Shown here in pieces: positions 22,350 to 32,629 of a stretch of 64,000 nt of DNA. Within the stretch, counting starts at the first letter, position 1. Every line of letters starts with the position of its first letter. Origin of the DNA: Sipunculus nudus (lineage: Eukaryota; Annelida; Sipuncula; Golfingiida; Sipunculidae); contig CM049315.1 in NCBI GenBank assembly GCA_026874595.1, positions 71,216,916 to 71,280,915 of the forward strand. Direction: 5' to 3'. Under the pieces are notes generated by a model. That model did no database searches and was not told the DNA's origin. It worked only from the letters and a program-made list of their open reading frames with translations. A program made the translations under genes and the position numbers.

Positions 22350-23118
22350 TCAGGTGTTTTTTTATGTGACACAGGCGTAACTCGTGTTGTTGTTACATTT
22401 TAGGTTTAATCCGTACTGGTTGAACTCTCGTTGTCACGTGGGCCTTGAGCCTTAGCGCTTGGTCGTGGGTCACGTGATGAGCCTGGTATGTGTGCAGATA
22501 CACAGCGCTGTTCTTTCTGGAGAATTCCTGAAACGTGAGTTGGGCAAGACTGTTATGGAAGTGGAAAATTCCCGGCTTGAGGTGTGAAGGTATATAAAGG
22601 GCTGTTGTTTGGAACCAGGGGGCAGACAGCAGAGCAGATACCAGCGGACGCAGAAGCGTGTGTCAGATTCTAAGACCTTACCCCTACCAATGCGGCAATT
22701 ATACATTTTTCAAGAACTTTCTCCTGGATTTTATACATTTGGACTTCAGTTTACTTTCTGTGTTGTTGCAAGAACTTTTCACTGGACTGTCATTCTCCGA
22801 GAGTTTACATTTAAAGGACTTATCTTGGTGACGGTGTTGGTATCGAAGTACTGTACTATTATCTTTCTGTGTGATTGTATTGACTTGTTGCTATAACGCT
22901 GTGTTACTGTATAATTGTACTGATTTAGTGTATTGTATTGTTAGGGTTGTTTTAGGAATAAATTATAGTAATTTGTTAATAAAAAACCACTGACTTCTTT
23001 ATTCATTCCCTTGACATTTTTCGATGCCTAGTGTTAAAGAATCTGATTTTTTTTATCTCCATTACAAAATTTGTGTTCATCACGCATACGTGATCTGTTT
23101 ATATTAGGTTCCGTAACA
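22346..23118 (+). repeat. 5' LTR of gypsy element 2
   Basis: Begins TGTTTCAG and ends CCGTAACA. It matches 28323-29099 along its length. U3 contains CACGTG/CACGTGATG words and ends in a TATA box, tatataaag (22591-22598). Transcription probably starts near 22620. AATAAA lies at 22957-22962. A 95-codon frame at 22609-22896 recurs in the 3' LTR; it follows from LTR identity and is not evidence of a gene. Confidence 0.93.
22591..22598 (+). promoter_or_regulatory. TATA box in 5' LTR
   Basis: Tatataaa lies about 170 bases after the CACGTGATG motif. The 3' LTR has the matching but weaker tataaaaag at 28572-28580. Confidence 0.75.
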
Positions 23119-23124
23119 TAAAAC

Positions 23125-23143
23125 TGGGGGCTCTCGTCGGGAT
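23125..23143 (+). promoter_or_regulatory. Primer-binding site, tRNA-Pro-like
   Basis: Six bases after the LTR end comes tgggggctctcgtcgggat. It resembles the tRNA-Pro site known from murine leukaemia viruses, which starts TGGGGGCTCGTC, but with a small insertion and deletion. The match to the 3' end of a host tRNA-Pro is inferred. Confidence 0.65.
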
Positions 23144-23286
23144 GCTTAATAGTTTTCAAATTTATTAGGCCTTGACCTGGACACGTTGTTTTATCATACA
23201 TTGTTTACAAGATTACATATTGTTTACAGTACATTGTTTACAGGATTTATCTAAATAGTTTTTTGTTATTGTTTTAACATCTTAAC

Positions 23287-24472
23287 ATGGCAGATTTCAA
23301 ACCTGAGACATTTGTTGACGATCCGGACCCTGACCAACTTGAACAGTTGCCAAAAGACCAGTTGTTTTGTGAAAACAATGTGAAAATGTGAAAAAAGCTT
23401 TGAGAAAGCCTGATATCATTGCAAAAATCATGCAAGATCTTATTAGCAAAGGTTTAATAGAAGAGACTGAACTTGAAACATCAAAAAATGACAGCCTATG
23501 CACTTAGAATTAAAAAAAAGTTGGAAATGCAACATGAGCTAGCATTAAAAGAGAAAGATAAAGAAACTGAGTTAAAACGACTGGAGCTAGAAAGAGTTAA
23601 ACTAGAACATAGTCTACGTGCTGCCCAAACTTACAGTTTTAATGTTGCTAAACACATTAGACTTGTCCCACCTTTTCAAGAAAAAGAGATTGATAAATAT
23701 TTCTTACACTTTGAGAAGGTAGCTGAAAATTTTAAATGGCCTAAGGAAAATTGGACAATGCTGTTACAAAGTGTATTGACTGACAAGGCCAGATAAATTT
23801 TTACAGAGCTTTCAGTAGAAGCTGCTGCTGACTATGACCTGGTAAACGGTTAATCCTAAAAGGTTATGAGTTAGTTCCAGAGGCTTACCGCCAGAAATTC
23901 AGAAATTGAAAAAAAGCGCAAAAAAATGACCTACGTCGAATTTCCTAGGACAAAAGAGCAGTTGTTTGATCGCTGGTGTAGTTCTAAAAATGTAATGAAA
24001 GATTATGACTTTGCGCCAGTTGATTTTGCTTGAAGAATATAAGCGCTGCATTAATGCAGATGTTAAAACTTTTCTCGATGAAAAAAGTCCGGACAGTGCT
24101 GCTCAATTAGCTGATGATTATTCATTGACGCACAAAATGTCCTTTACTAGCAAATCAAACCAGTCATTCACAAAGAAGAATGTTAAACAGTATGGTCAAA
24201 AGAAGTTTAAAGCGCAGTCACCCAGTACTAGTAGTCCTGATAGTTCAGAAAAGCCCATAGCTACACCTCAGTCCACGTCCACTGTGTCTAAGTCCAACAA
24301 AGACCAGTCATTTTCAAAGAAAATCTGTAATGACTGCAAGAAGGAAGGTCCTCTAATATCTGACTGCTGGAAACTTGCGAATAAACCAAATAGCAAACCT
24401 TCCGGGTTTGTTTCAAAATCTATGCATAGCATAGTACAAGAGCCAGGCTCTTTTCATATAAATAAAGGGTAA
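23287..24472 (+). pseudogene. gag: gag of gypsy element 2, SCAN-like capsid and zinc knuckle
   Basis: The probable start is the ATG at 23287 (MADFKPETFVDD). The frame breaks near 23390 by a stop and shift, continues at 23473-23796 and then, after more breaks, at 24005-24472. The middle is a charged coiled coil (KEKDKETELKRLELERVKLE) followed by HIRLVPPFQEKEIDKYFLHF and WPKENWTMLLQ, the pattern of SCAN-related capsids. The last piece has a Cys cluster, CNDCKKEGPLISDC. It has CCHC spacing, but the expected His is Pro, so zinc binding is probably lost. Gag would form the particle and bind RNA. Confidence 0.8.
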
Positions 24473-24520
24473 AACTCCTTTTTTGACTCAAATTAAGAGT
24501 TTGATGCTACGGAGGCACAA

Positions 24521-25255
24521 GTGCCGTCTAATTCCATAGAAGAATCCGTGGCTTGTGGGGTAAAAACCTCAGTTGATTCCTGCGAGGAATTTAATAAGGC
24601 TAAGTCCTTTCAAGACTCCTGCGAGGAGTGTTCTCTAAATGAGGCTAAGTCCTTTCATAACTCATGCGAGGCCAGGTCCTCTTATGACGAACAAAAGTTT
24701 GTTTCTGCTGAGGAAAATTCCTCTGTTGACTCCCATGAGGGGTTTTGTAAGGATGTAGATTCCTTAAATGACTCTGAAACAGAGTTTATGACTAACACCT
24801 TCAATGTCAGTTCTTTGTTTGATGAGGTTGAGGTAGTAGATTCCTCTCTTGACTCTGAAATGGAGTTATTTGAGCCATTTATACACGATGGTTTTGTATC
24901 ACTTTCAAGTGATTTTTTTTCAGATTCTACCCCAATTAGAATTTTGAAGGACACCGGTTCAGGCCAGACTCTCATGTTAGAAAACACTTTGCCATTTTCT
25001 AATAGGTCCTTTACTGGTGCACATGCACTTGTTAATGGTGTGTTTTCAGACAGACACACTTCAGTTCCGCTTCACAGTATCAATTTAAAGTCAGATTTGA
25101 TTTCTGGGAATATTACTGTGGGATTAAGAACTACTTTACACTTTAAGGGAATTCAGTTGCTACTAGGCAATGATGTTGCAGGTGATAAAGTACAGCCTGA
25201 ACCAATAGTGACAGAAAAGCCGTCACTTGATCAGGACACTGATCCGGAAAGTTAG
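24521..25255 (+). pseudogene. Acidic linker and aspartic protease of gypsy element 2
   Basis: The first half is acidic and Ser-rich, with a loosely repeated unit (SCEEFNKAKSF, SCEECSLNEAKSF, SCEARSSYDEQKF). The second half has the protease active site RILKDTGSGQTLML (D-T-G) and the flap-proximal motif LLLGNDVAG. The 244-codon frame is intact to a TAG at 25255. The acidic repeat has no assigned role. Confidence 0.8.
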
Positions 25256-26015
25256 GAAATTCCTGGTTTGTATCCTTCATGGGCTGTAACTAGATCTATG
25301 GACAAGAAAAACACACATGAGGAAAATGGTCCAGATAATAACACCCTGGGAGTCACTAGTGACTCGTCTAATGACTCGCCCGTACAGGATGCAGCATTCT
25401 CAAGGTCAGAACTTATCGCGGAACAGCATAAGGACCCTGATATTTCATGTTTGTTTCCCAGGGCAGTTTCTAAAGATGAGCTGTCGCAGAACCCAATTTG
25501 TTCTATGTCAAAAATGGAGTGCCTATGCGTAAATGGCGACCACCTTAGGTTTGCGCTGATGATGAGTGGGCCATCAAACATAAAAAAGTAATGCCCAAAA
25601 GTTTTCGCAGTGAAGTTCTAAGCATGGCACATGAGGCTCCTTTGTCTGGCCATTTAGGTATAAATAGAAATTATCAGAAAGTTAGTACACACTTCCATTG
25701 GCCTAACCTCAGGAAAGATGTTGTACAATATTGTAAATCATGTCACACATCAGAATCCTCCTAAGGCCCCACTTAGGCCTATTCCTGCTTTCGAGGAACC
25801 ATTCAGTTAGATTATTGTTGATTGTGTTGGACTACTGCCCAAAACAAAATCTGGACATGAATACTTGTTGACAATTATGTGCGCATCTACCTGGTTCCCT
25901 GAGGCAATACCATTGCGCGAAATTAATGCGAAAAGTGTTGTCAAAGCACTGACCAAGTTTTTTTACATCTTTTGGATTACCAAAATCCGTCCAGTCTGAC
26001 CAAGGGTCTTATTTT
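25256..26015 (+). pseudogene. Integrase N-terminal and core part, gypsy element 2
   Basis: Directly after the protease stop, the frame 25268-25591 begins YPSWAVTRSM, the usual opening of the pre-integrase linker, and includes SRSELIAEQHKDPDIS. It then shifts near 25555-25590. The following sequence holds the integrase zinc domain (AHEAPLSGHLG, CKSCHT) and the first catalytic block (IIVDCVGLLPK, Asp present). Next comes a QSDQGSYF block with the second Asp just before 26015. Frames change near 25590, 25750 and 25970, and a stop replaces a residue in the block before IIVDCVG. The final glutamate lies in the next, intact frame. Confidence 0.82.
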
Positions 26016-27416
26016 ATGTCTGGCTTATTCCAACAAGTTATGCTTGAGCTAGGTATAAAACAGTACAGCTCTTCGCCATACCATCCTGAAAGTGAGGGCG
26101 CCCTCGAGCGTTTTCACCAGACATTAAAAAACATGATCAGAACTTATTGCTATGACACACAGAAAGACTGGGATGAAGGAATCCACCTATTGTTGTTTGC
26201 TGTCAGAGAATCCTTTCAAGAGTCTTTGGGTTTCAGTCCCTTTGAACTAGTTTTTGGACACTCCGTTTGCGAACCATTGAAACTGCTTAAAGAAAAACTC
26301 TTGTGTGAAAATCCTGAGTCTCTTAGTTTACTGCAGTATGTCGCAGACCTTCGCACTAAACTACACAATGCTTTTGAGATTGCAAAGTCCAATCTAAAAT
26401 CTGCACAAAGTAAAATGAAAACAGAGTATGACAAGCACACTGTAAGTAGGACGTTTGAGCCTGGTAAAAAGGTCCTTGCCTTACTTCCAATCCCAGGCAG
26501 ACCTCTGCAAGCTAGGTATTTTGGTCCTTACATTGTTGACAAGAAAGTCAGTAATTTACATTACATACTGTTGACAAAGGATAGATGTAAGAAGAAACAA
26601 CTGTGCCATGTTAACATGTTGAAACCATATTATGACCACAATAGCACATCAGATGTTGTACATAATGTTACTGCTGTAAATTGTGTAAAAACTTACCCTG
26701 ACCCAGTTAAAGTAGATACTTATTGTAAATGTGATGTAGACATTCAGTGTGCTACAGTACCGTTAATAAACTCAGACGTGCTTAAAAACTTGGATGCCAA
26801 ACTGTCACACCTTACCGCCCAACAACAACAAGACCTCAAGAACCTGCTGTGGAATTATGAACATTTGTTTAGTGACATTCCAACGCGAACTAACATGTTG
26901 TGTCATGACGTCGATGTTGGTGAGGCAAGCGCAGTCAAGCAACATCCATATAGACTGAATCCAGAAAAGCAAAAGTATCTACAGGATGAGATTCAATATT
27001 TGGTGGACAAAGATTTTATTGAACCTAGTGACAGTAACTGGAGTTCACCGTGTATTCTTGTGCCAAAACCTGATGGAAGTTACCGTATGTGCACAGATTA
27101 TCGAAAACTGAACTCTGTCATCGAGACTGACACGTTCCCGATTCCGAGGATCGATGATCGTATTGATAGAGTCGGTAGCTCCAGATATGTTTCCAAGTCT
27201 GACTTGTTAAAAGGATTCTGGCAAGTTCCGCTGACAGAACGAGCGAAAAAAGTTCCCGCATTGGTGACGCCGCAAGGACTGTACAAGTATGAAGTTATGC
27301 CGTTTGGCATGAAGAACTCGCCAGCCACGTTCCAGCGCCTCATCCATATGGTTGTCAAGGACATTCAGGACAGCGACGCATATATTGATGACCTTATCGT
27401 GTACAGCGACACCTGA
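26016..27416 (+). pseudogene. pol: Integrase C-terminal half fused in frame to reverse transcriptase
   Basis: This single 466-codon frame starts with the integrase end: SSPYHPESEGALERFHQTLK, with the catalytic Glu, then GFSPFELVFG and GPYIVDKKVSNLHYIL. A linker of about 90 residues follows, then RT: VKQHPYRLNPEKQ, CILVPKPDGSYRMCTDYRKL, VSKSDLLKGFWQVPL, MPFGMKNSPATFQRL and the active site AYIDDLIVYSD. The frame proves that integrase precedes RT. It ends at tandem stops (TGA TAG) at about 27414-27419. These lie inside the RT palm, because the thumb motifs continue downstream. The catalytic residues in this piece are unaltered. Confidence 0.93.
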
Positions 27417-28190
27417 TAGAAACATCTGCAAATTCTTCGCGACCTCTTCGAAAGACTCAGTGAAGCACGTCTGACCGTCAACTTAGTAAAATCTGTGTTT
27501 TGTCATGCATAAGTAACATTTTTGGGTCATATTGTAGAGCAGGGTCAGGTAAAACCTGTTGATGCTACGATAAGTGCTATTTCTGCATTTCCTTGACCTG
27601 AAAACAAAAAGCAAATAATGCGTTTTCTTGGTATGGTTGGGTACTACAGGAAGTTTTGTTCAAATTTTCTGCTGTAGCTGAACCTTTGACTAATTTGTTA
27701 AAGAAGAAACAAAAGTTTGTAAGGAATGTTCGGTGTGAAAATGCATTTCAGAATTTAAAAACTATTCTGCAATGTTCATCAGTTTTAGCAGCTCCAGACT
27801 TTTCTGTACCCTTTAAGTTAGTTGTAGATGCTAGTGATACTGCTGCTGGTGCTGTGTTGTTACAAGTACAAGAAGGCAATGATGGCATAGATCATCCAAT
27901 TTGTTATTTCTCAAGAAAGTTTAATGCAAACCAGAAAAACTACTCCACTATTGAAAAAGAATATTTGGCCTTGATTTTGGCGTTGCAACATTTACAGTTT
28001 ATGTTACTTCGTCAGTCAGGCCTATCATTGTCTTCAGTGATCACAATCCCTTCACTTTCATGAACAAGTTGAGGTGTAAAAATCAAAGATTGTTGAGATG
28101 GAGTTTGTTCTTACAGGATTACAATCTTAATATCATACACATTAAAGGGAAAGACAATGTACTCGCCGATTGCTAATCGAGATGTTTGTG
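27417..28190 (+). pseudogene. RT thumb and RNase H of gypsy element 2
   Basis: After the double stop the RT reads on with LRDLFERLSEARLTV, then RFLGMVGYYRKFC, with stops inside. A shift near 27650 leads to the frame 27656-28063 with RNase H motifs LVVDASDTAAGAVLLQ, STIEKEYLALILAL and, in a shifted frame near 28035, FSDHNPFTFM. The remnant of the last motif, KGKDNVLAD, is near 28150. No coding sequence follows, so RNase H is the end of pol and there is no envelope gene. Confidence 0.85.
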
Positions 28191-28311
28191 AAATGTTGTA
28201 AACAAGATGTTTATGTAATGTTGTGGATAAGATAATTTTGAGATGTTGAAGGAATCTTCGTGATTGTGATCGCTAAAAAAAGTTTTCCGTGAAAACTTTC
28301 CTTTTTCTTAC

Positions 28312-28322
28312 AGGAGGGGGAG
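28312..28322 (+). promoter_or_regulatory. Polypurine tract of gypsy element 2
   Basis: Aggagggggag lies directly upstream of the first TG of the 3' LTR. Confidence 0.85.
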
Positions 28323-29099
28323 TGTTACATGTGCTCTATTATGTGACACGGGCATAACTCGTGTTGTTGTTACATTTTAGGTTTAATCCGTACTGGTTGA
28401 ACTCTCGTTGTCATATGGGCCTTGAGCTTTAACGCTTGGTCGTGGGTCACGTGATGAGCCTGGTATTAGTGGAGATACATAGCGCTATTCTTTCCGGAGA
28501 ATTCCTGTGTGTTGAGCAAGACCTTATAGACTGTTCTATAAGTAGAAAATTCCTTGCTTGAGGTGTGAAGGTATAAAAAGGGCTATTGTTTGGAACCAGG
28601 GGGCAGACAGCAGAGCAGATACCAGCGGATGCAGAAGCGTGTGTCAGATTCTAAGACCTTACCCCTACCAATGCGGCAATTATACATTTTTCAAGAACTT
28701 TCTCCTGGATTTTATACATTTGGACTTCAGTTTACTTTCTGTGTTGTTGCAAGAACTTTCCACTGGACTGTCATTCTTCGAGAGTTTACATTCAAAGGAG
28801 TTATCTTGGTGACGGTGTTTGTATCTAGGTACTGTACCATTATCTTCCTGTGTGATTGTATTGTGTTACTGTATAATTACTGTGTTACTGTATAATTGTA
28901 TTGATTAAGTTAATTGTATTGTTAGGGTTGATTTAGGAATAAATTATAGTGATTTGTTGACAAAAATACACTGACTTCTTTATTCATTCCCCAAGGCATT
29001 TCCCGATGCCTAGTGTTACAGAATCTGATTTTTTTATCTCCATTACAAAATTTGTGTTCATCACGCATACGTGATCTGTTTATATTAGGTTCTGTTACA
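28323..29099 (+). repeat. 3' LTR of gypsy element 2
   Basis: Begins TGTTACATG and ends TTCTGTTACA. It is colinear with the 5' LTR, with a TATA-like tataaaaag at 28572 and AATAAA at 28938-28943. Visible differences from the 5' LTR include the first 20 bases and a block around 28500-28555, which shows the copy is not recent. Confidence 0.93.
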
Positions 29100-29102
29100 A
29101 TA

Positions 29103-29170
<68 letters not shown>
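29100..29170. repeat. (AT)n microsatellite, right of gypsy element 2
   Basis: An AT dinucleotide run with one AC step continues the run split at 22345. Confidence 0.9.
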
Positions 29171-29171
<1 letters not shown>

Positions 29172-30566
29172 CTTTTAAAATATCAGTGGCGTAGCTATGA
29201 CTGAAGGAAACCAACTGAGAAATGGTGTACTTGCGTGAGTATGTTATTTATCGTAAACTCAGCATATTATTTGAGGCGTACGCATGATTTAATAACACCA
29301 ATTTCTGAGTTATCTAGAATTTATGCCCTAGGCATATATCTCTCTTGTGAAGTAAATAAAAGAATTAAGAAAGTTTATGTAAAAATACCTATTTTTCATG
29401 TTTTAACATTTACTTTCATTCAATTGTTTTACTCAAGCGATATTTAAAACAGCTAATCACTTGCCAATTCACTTGACTCAGCTTACATATCAATGAACTC
29501 TCGGTATTTCCTTTGACGAAAAACTCTTAAAACGTCTCAGTGATAGATATATGAGTTTGTTTATCTATAAGCTACTTGTAAACAAGAGTGTTAACGAAAG
29601 AAAACCTTGTAACCTTAGATGGTTGATTGCTTATATATTTGAGTTCACAGGCCAATAGTTGCAAAACTGGGATGCCGCTAGATGTCCTCGTTGTATGTGT
29701 TTGGATTATTTTGCTCCCACATGTTATAAACACATGGACATAAACAAAAGGACAAGCCTGTGTGTGGTTGGAACATCATCTTCGATTGACAGATGCCGGA
29801 ATATGCCCCTCTAATGTTCAAATAAGAGAAAACGTTACAATCGATGTCGCATACAGAATTATTAAAGGGGGGGGGGGGGGGGCGGGCCCCATGTGGCATC
29901 CCCTGCCTATGCTCCTGAATATACATGCATTACGTTTCCTATATAGCCCATGCATGTAGCTTTTATGCAATAAAAAAACTGAGAAAAGCGATGTCATAAA
30001 TGCTCTATTGATACCACAGAAACCAGATGAAATCATTGGGATAGCACAAATCAGTTTTTGTATAGAAGTGATGTATGATGTTATTACAATTATTCCGTTA
30101 TACAAATATAATCTGTATTTCAATAAACATTATTCAACTAGAATGAGGTGGTTTTTGCAATGAAAAAAAAACTCCCGTCCCTATGGGCCTCTGATCCCCA
30201 TATTTGAGTGAAAAGAAATATGCAATAATTCAAAAGTTTTGTGGTTCATATAAATTTCCATTTCGGCCATTTTAACCTTGGTGGTGACGATCAAGGTCAC
30301 TGGTTTATTGAGATACCGCGATATTGATAGAAACAATTTAAATTTCTTAAAAATACTTCAAAAGTTATGGGGTTAACAAAAAAAGTATTTCGGTCTATTT
30401 GACCTTGATGAAAAATATCAAGGACACAAATTATTGAACTCTTATGGGATATTGGTGGAAACAATTTAAATAACAACTTTCATAAAAAAATTTTGTTGTT
30501 CAAAAGAAATTACAGAGACGACTTCGGACGACCCCGACGACGACATACCACACACTTATGGCCTTT
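29171..30566. other. Non-coding interval
   Basis: No gene was recognised. A 17-base G run lies at about 29867-29883. The section 30180-30560 reads like a decayed dispersed repeat (ccctatgggcctctgatc near the start, a run of gacgac words at the end), but its family is unknown. Confidence 0.35.
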
Positions 30567-30970
30567 GTCTTCCCCCTTTGGGAGGGGAGACATAACTAGG
30601 TCAAACTCTTTATACAGAAATTAAATTACTGTGCAGAACAAAACTGATCTGAGATGTGTTTAGATTATTCAATTATACAAAGATTATCTTGTTGATCAAG
30701 ATAATATTATAACAAGATATCTGGTTAATGTCTTCCCTATGGGAGAGGAGACAACTAGGTCAAACTCTTTATACAGAAAGTAAATTGCTGTGCAGAACAA
30801 AACTGATCTGAGATGTGTTTAGATCATTCAATTGTACAAATAATATCTTGTTAATCAAATCGGTCAAACTCTTCTTGCAGAAAGCAGATTACACAAATAT
30901 AATCTTGTATCTAAATCACAGTATTCAAATATAGATTAAATCCTTTATGCAGAAGGCAGATTGTTGCTTA
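30567..30970. repeat. Tandem repeat, about 159-bp unit, 2.5 copies
   Basis: The block starting gtcttccc and passing through aggtcaaactctttatacag and gcagaacaaaactgatctg occurs at 30567 and again at 30729. A shortened third copy starts near 30860 (ggtcaaactcttcttgcag). Confidence 0.85.
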
Positions 30971-32590
30971 TCTAAAAACAGTTAAAAATGTAAAAGCATC
31001 ATCATACAACATGGTTGCCACACTAGAGTATATGGCTCTCATGTTATCCAAACTATTAATAAAAATATTTACAGCAGCGATCTTTATCATGTTTTGAATA
31101 CAATTTCATATTATCAGGGGACAACATCATGAAAATAAAATTGCTGCGCTATACAGTTACACGCACAGCGCACTTTAATAATAAAAAGAACCACCCAATC
31201 GTCCCGCAAACAACACGTGTTCGAGCGACGGGAGCAAAAGTTGGCAAATTTCTGTTGAAAATCAAAATCAATTTTTTAAGCGGCCGGACGGGTGGGTTGA
31301 TGGAGATGGTGCCTGGGAAACCAATCTGTATTGATGCGCCCCCTATTGTGACTTCTTTCAACTAGCGGTTCGCCCCTGATTGAGCTGAATGTATGATAAA
31401 AAACACAATACACCTTTTATAAAATATATCAGAGTCCATTTCCGGGATTATTTACGTTTACATAAAAACACAGTTTTTTACAAATTTTGTTGAACTGAAG
31501 AGAACAAATTAGCTGAGGCTTATCATTTAATATTAACACACACACACACACCATAGGCGTGTTTCTCTGGGTATCAGACAGTTCATCAGTGCCGCATGAT
31601 CACTTTACCATGGGTTCCCCTTTGATATATCTTATTTAAGGTTGTGTGAAGCATGTGGTTATGATTTTTTATATTGAATAATTTTCAGAAATGAAAGGGT
31701 ATATATCACATAGTAACTGAGTAAATATGTCATTAAAATGTCTCCGGTTAAGAAGGGAACACATTTACTGAGTTGTGCAAAGTGCAAGCGTCATATCAAC
31801 TTGAAGGAAAATAGTAAGACAGCACAGTTTAAATTTTACACCCGATAAATGAATATAGGACCAAGGAAATTAAAAATTTGTATTTCATCAGATCAGATTT
31901 TAGGAACTGGTTTCATAATCAATGTGATAATCACAAATGAAACAAATCATATATTTGACAATCATGGTATGGCAATGGCAATAATACATCATGCATCCCC
32001 TTGAACGTTTTAACCACATCTATAAGATGAAATAGTGGCCCACGCGTCATGACGCTTAGCTGAATCTGATACTACTCAAGGCCATAGCACATAAATGTAG
32101 GTAATAAGGAATCTAATTTTGTATCTTCCCAGAATAGAGAATTTTTTATTATTAAGTTTTTACATCCTTGTTCTAATGGTTACTATTTGGGCCCTGCAAA
32201 GTATATCAGACTGATAGATGCTATTCTTAGTAAGTCCAAGGGGTCTTTTATTGTCTCTGTCCTATACTGTCTATGGGTGACGATGAAAAAAAAAACAATG
32301 GAATGCAAACATACGGCACTATGTTGAATCCAGGATGAGGTGTTCTACCTACAGCTAAAATGTGCATTCCGATCAGAAAAAAAGTAAAATATTTGCATTA
32401 CCTTAAGTTTACATACTAACACAAATCACATGATCAGTAAATTTGTAATGGGCAAATTGTCCAAACTAGACGACCATAGGTCAAGCGCTTGCCCGAAATT
32501 ATATAGGAACAATGAGCAATAACCAAGGGGAAGATAATGAGTAATAGTTTGTGAAGATTGGACCAATACTGACAAAGTCATGGTCAAAAT
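30971..32590. other. Non-coding interval with a partial MITE-like fragment
   Basis: At 31225-31320 the sequence ggcaaatttctgttgaaaat and ggtgcctggg resembles the inner end of the MITE copies near 36.3 kb, in that orientation. Otherwise there is no supported feature apart from a (CA)n run near 31540. Confidence 0.35.
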
Positions 32591-32629
32591 GAGTTTTTAG
32601 CTCAGATGACTGAAAGTCATCTGAGCTAT

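Larger units (their letters stand above)
22346..29099 (+). mobile_element. Ty3/gypsy LTR retrotransposon 2, Gmr1-like (integrase before RT)
   Basis: The element is 6,754 bp long with 5' and 3' LTRs of 773 and 777 bp, a tRNA-Pro-like primer-binding site, gag, protease, integrase, RT, RNase H and a polypurine tract. Integrase lies upstream of RT, and the two share one uninterrupted 466-codon frame (26016-27416), so the order is not an assembly artefact. Ty3/gypsy elements with this copia-like order are the Gmr1-like group, whose capsid is related to the SCAN domain. Both features are seen here. The LTRs differ by many substitutions and small indels, and the coding frames contain several stops and shifts, so this is an old, inactive copy. 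Confidence 0.92.

Noticed and set aside
22609..22896. 95-codon frame repeated at 28590-28895
   Set aside because: Duplicated because it lies in both LTRs; no known protein and in the R-U5 region.
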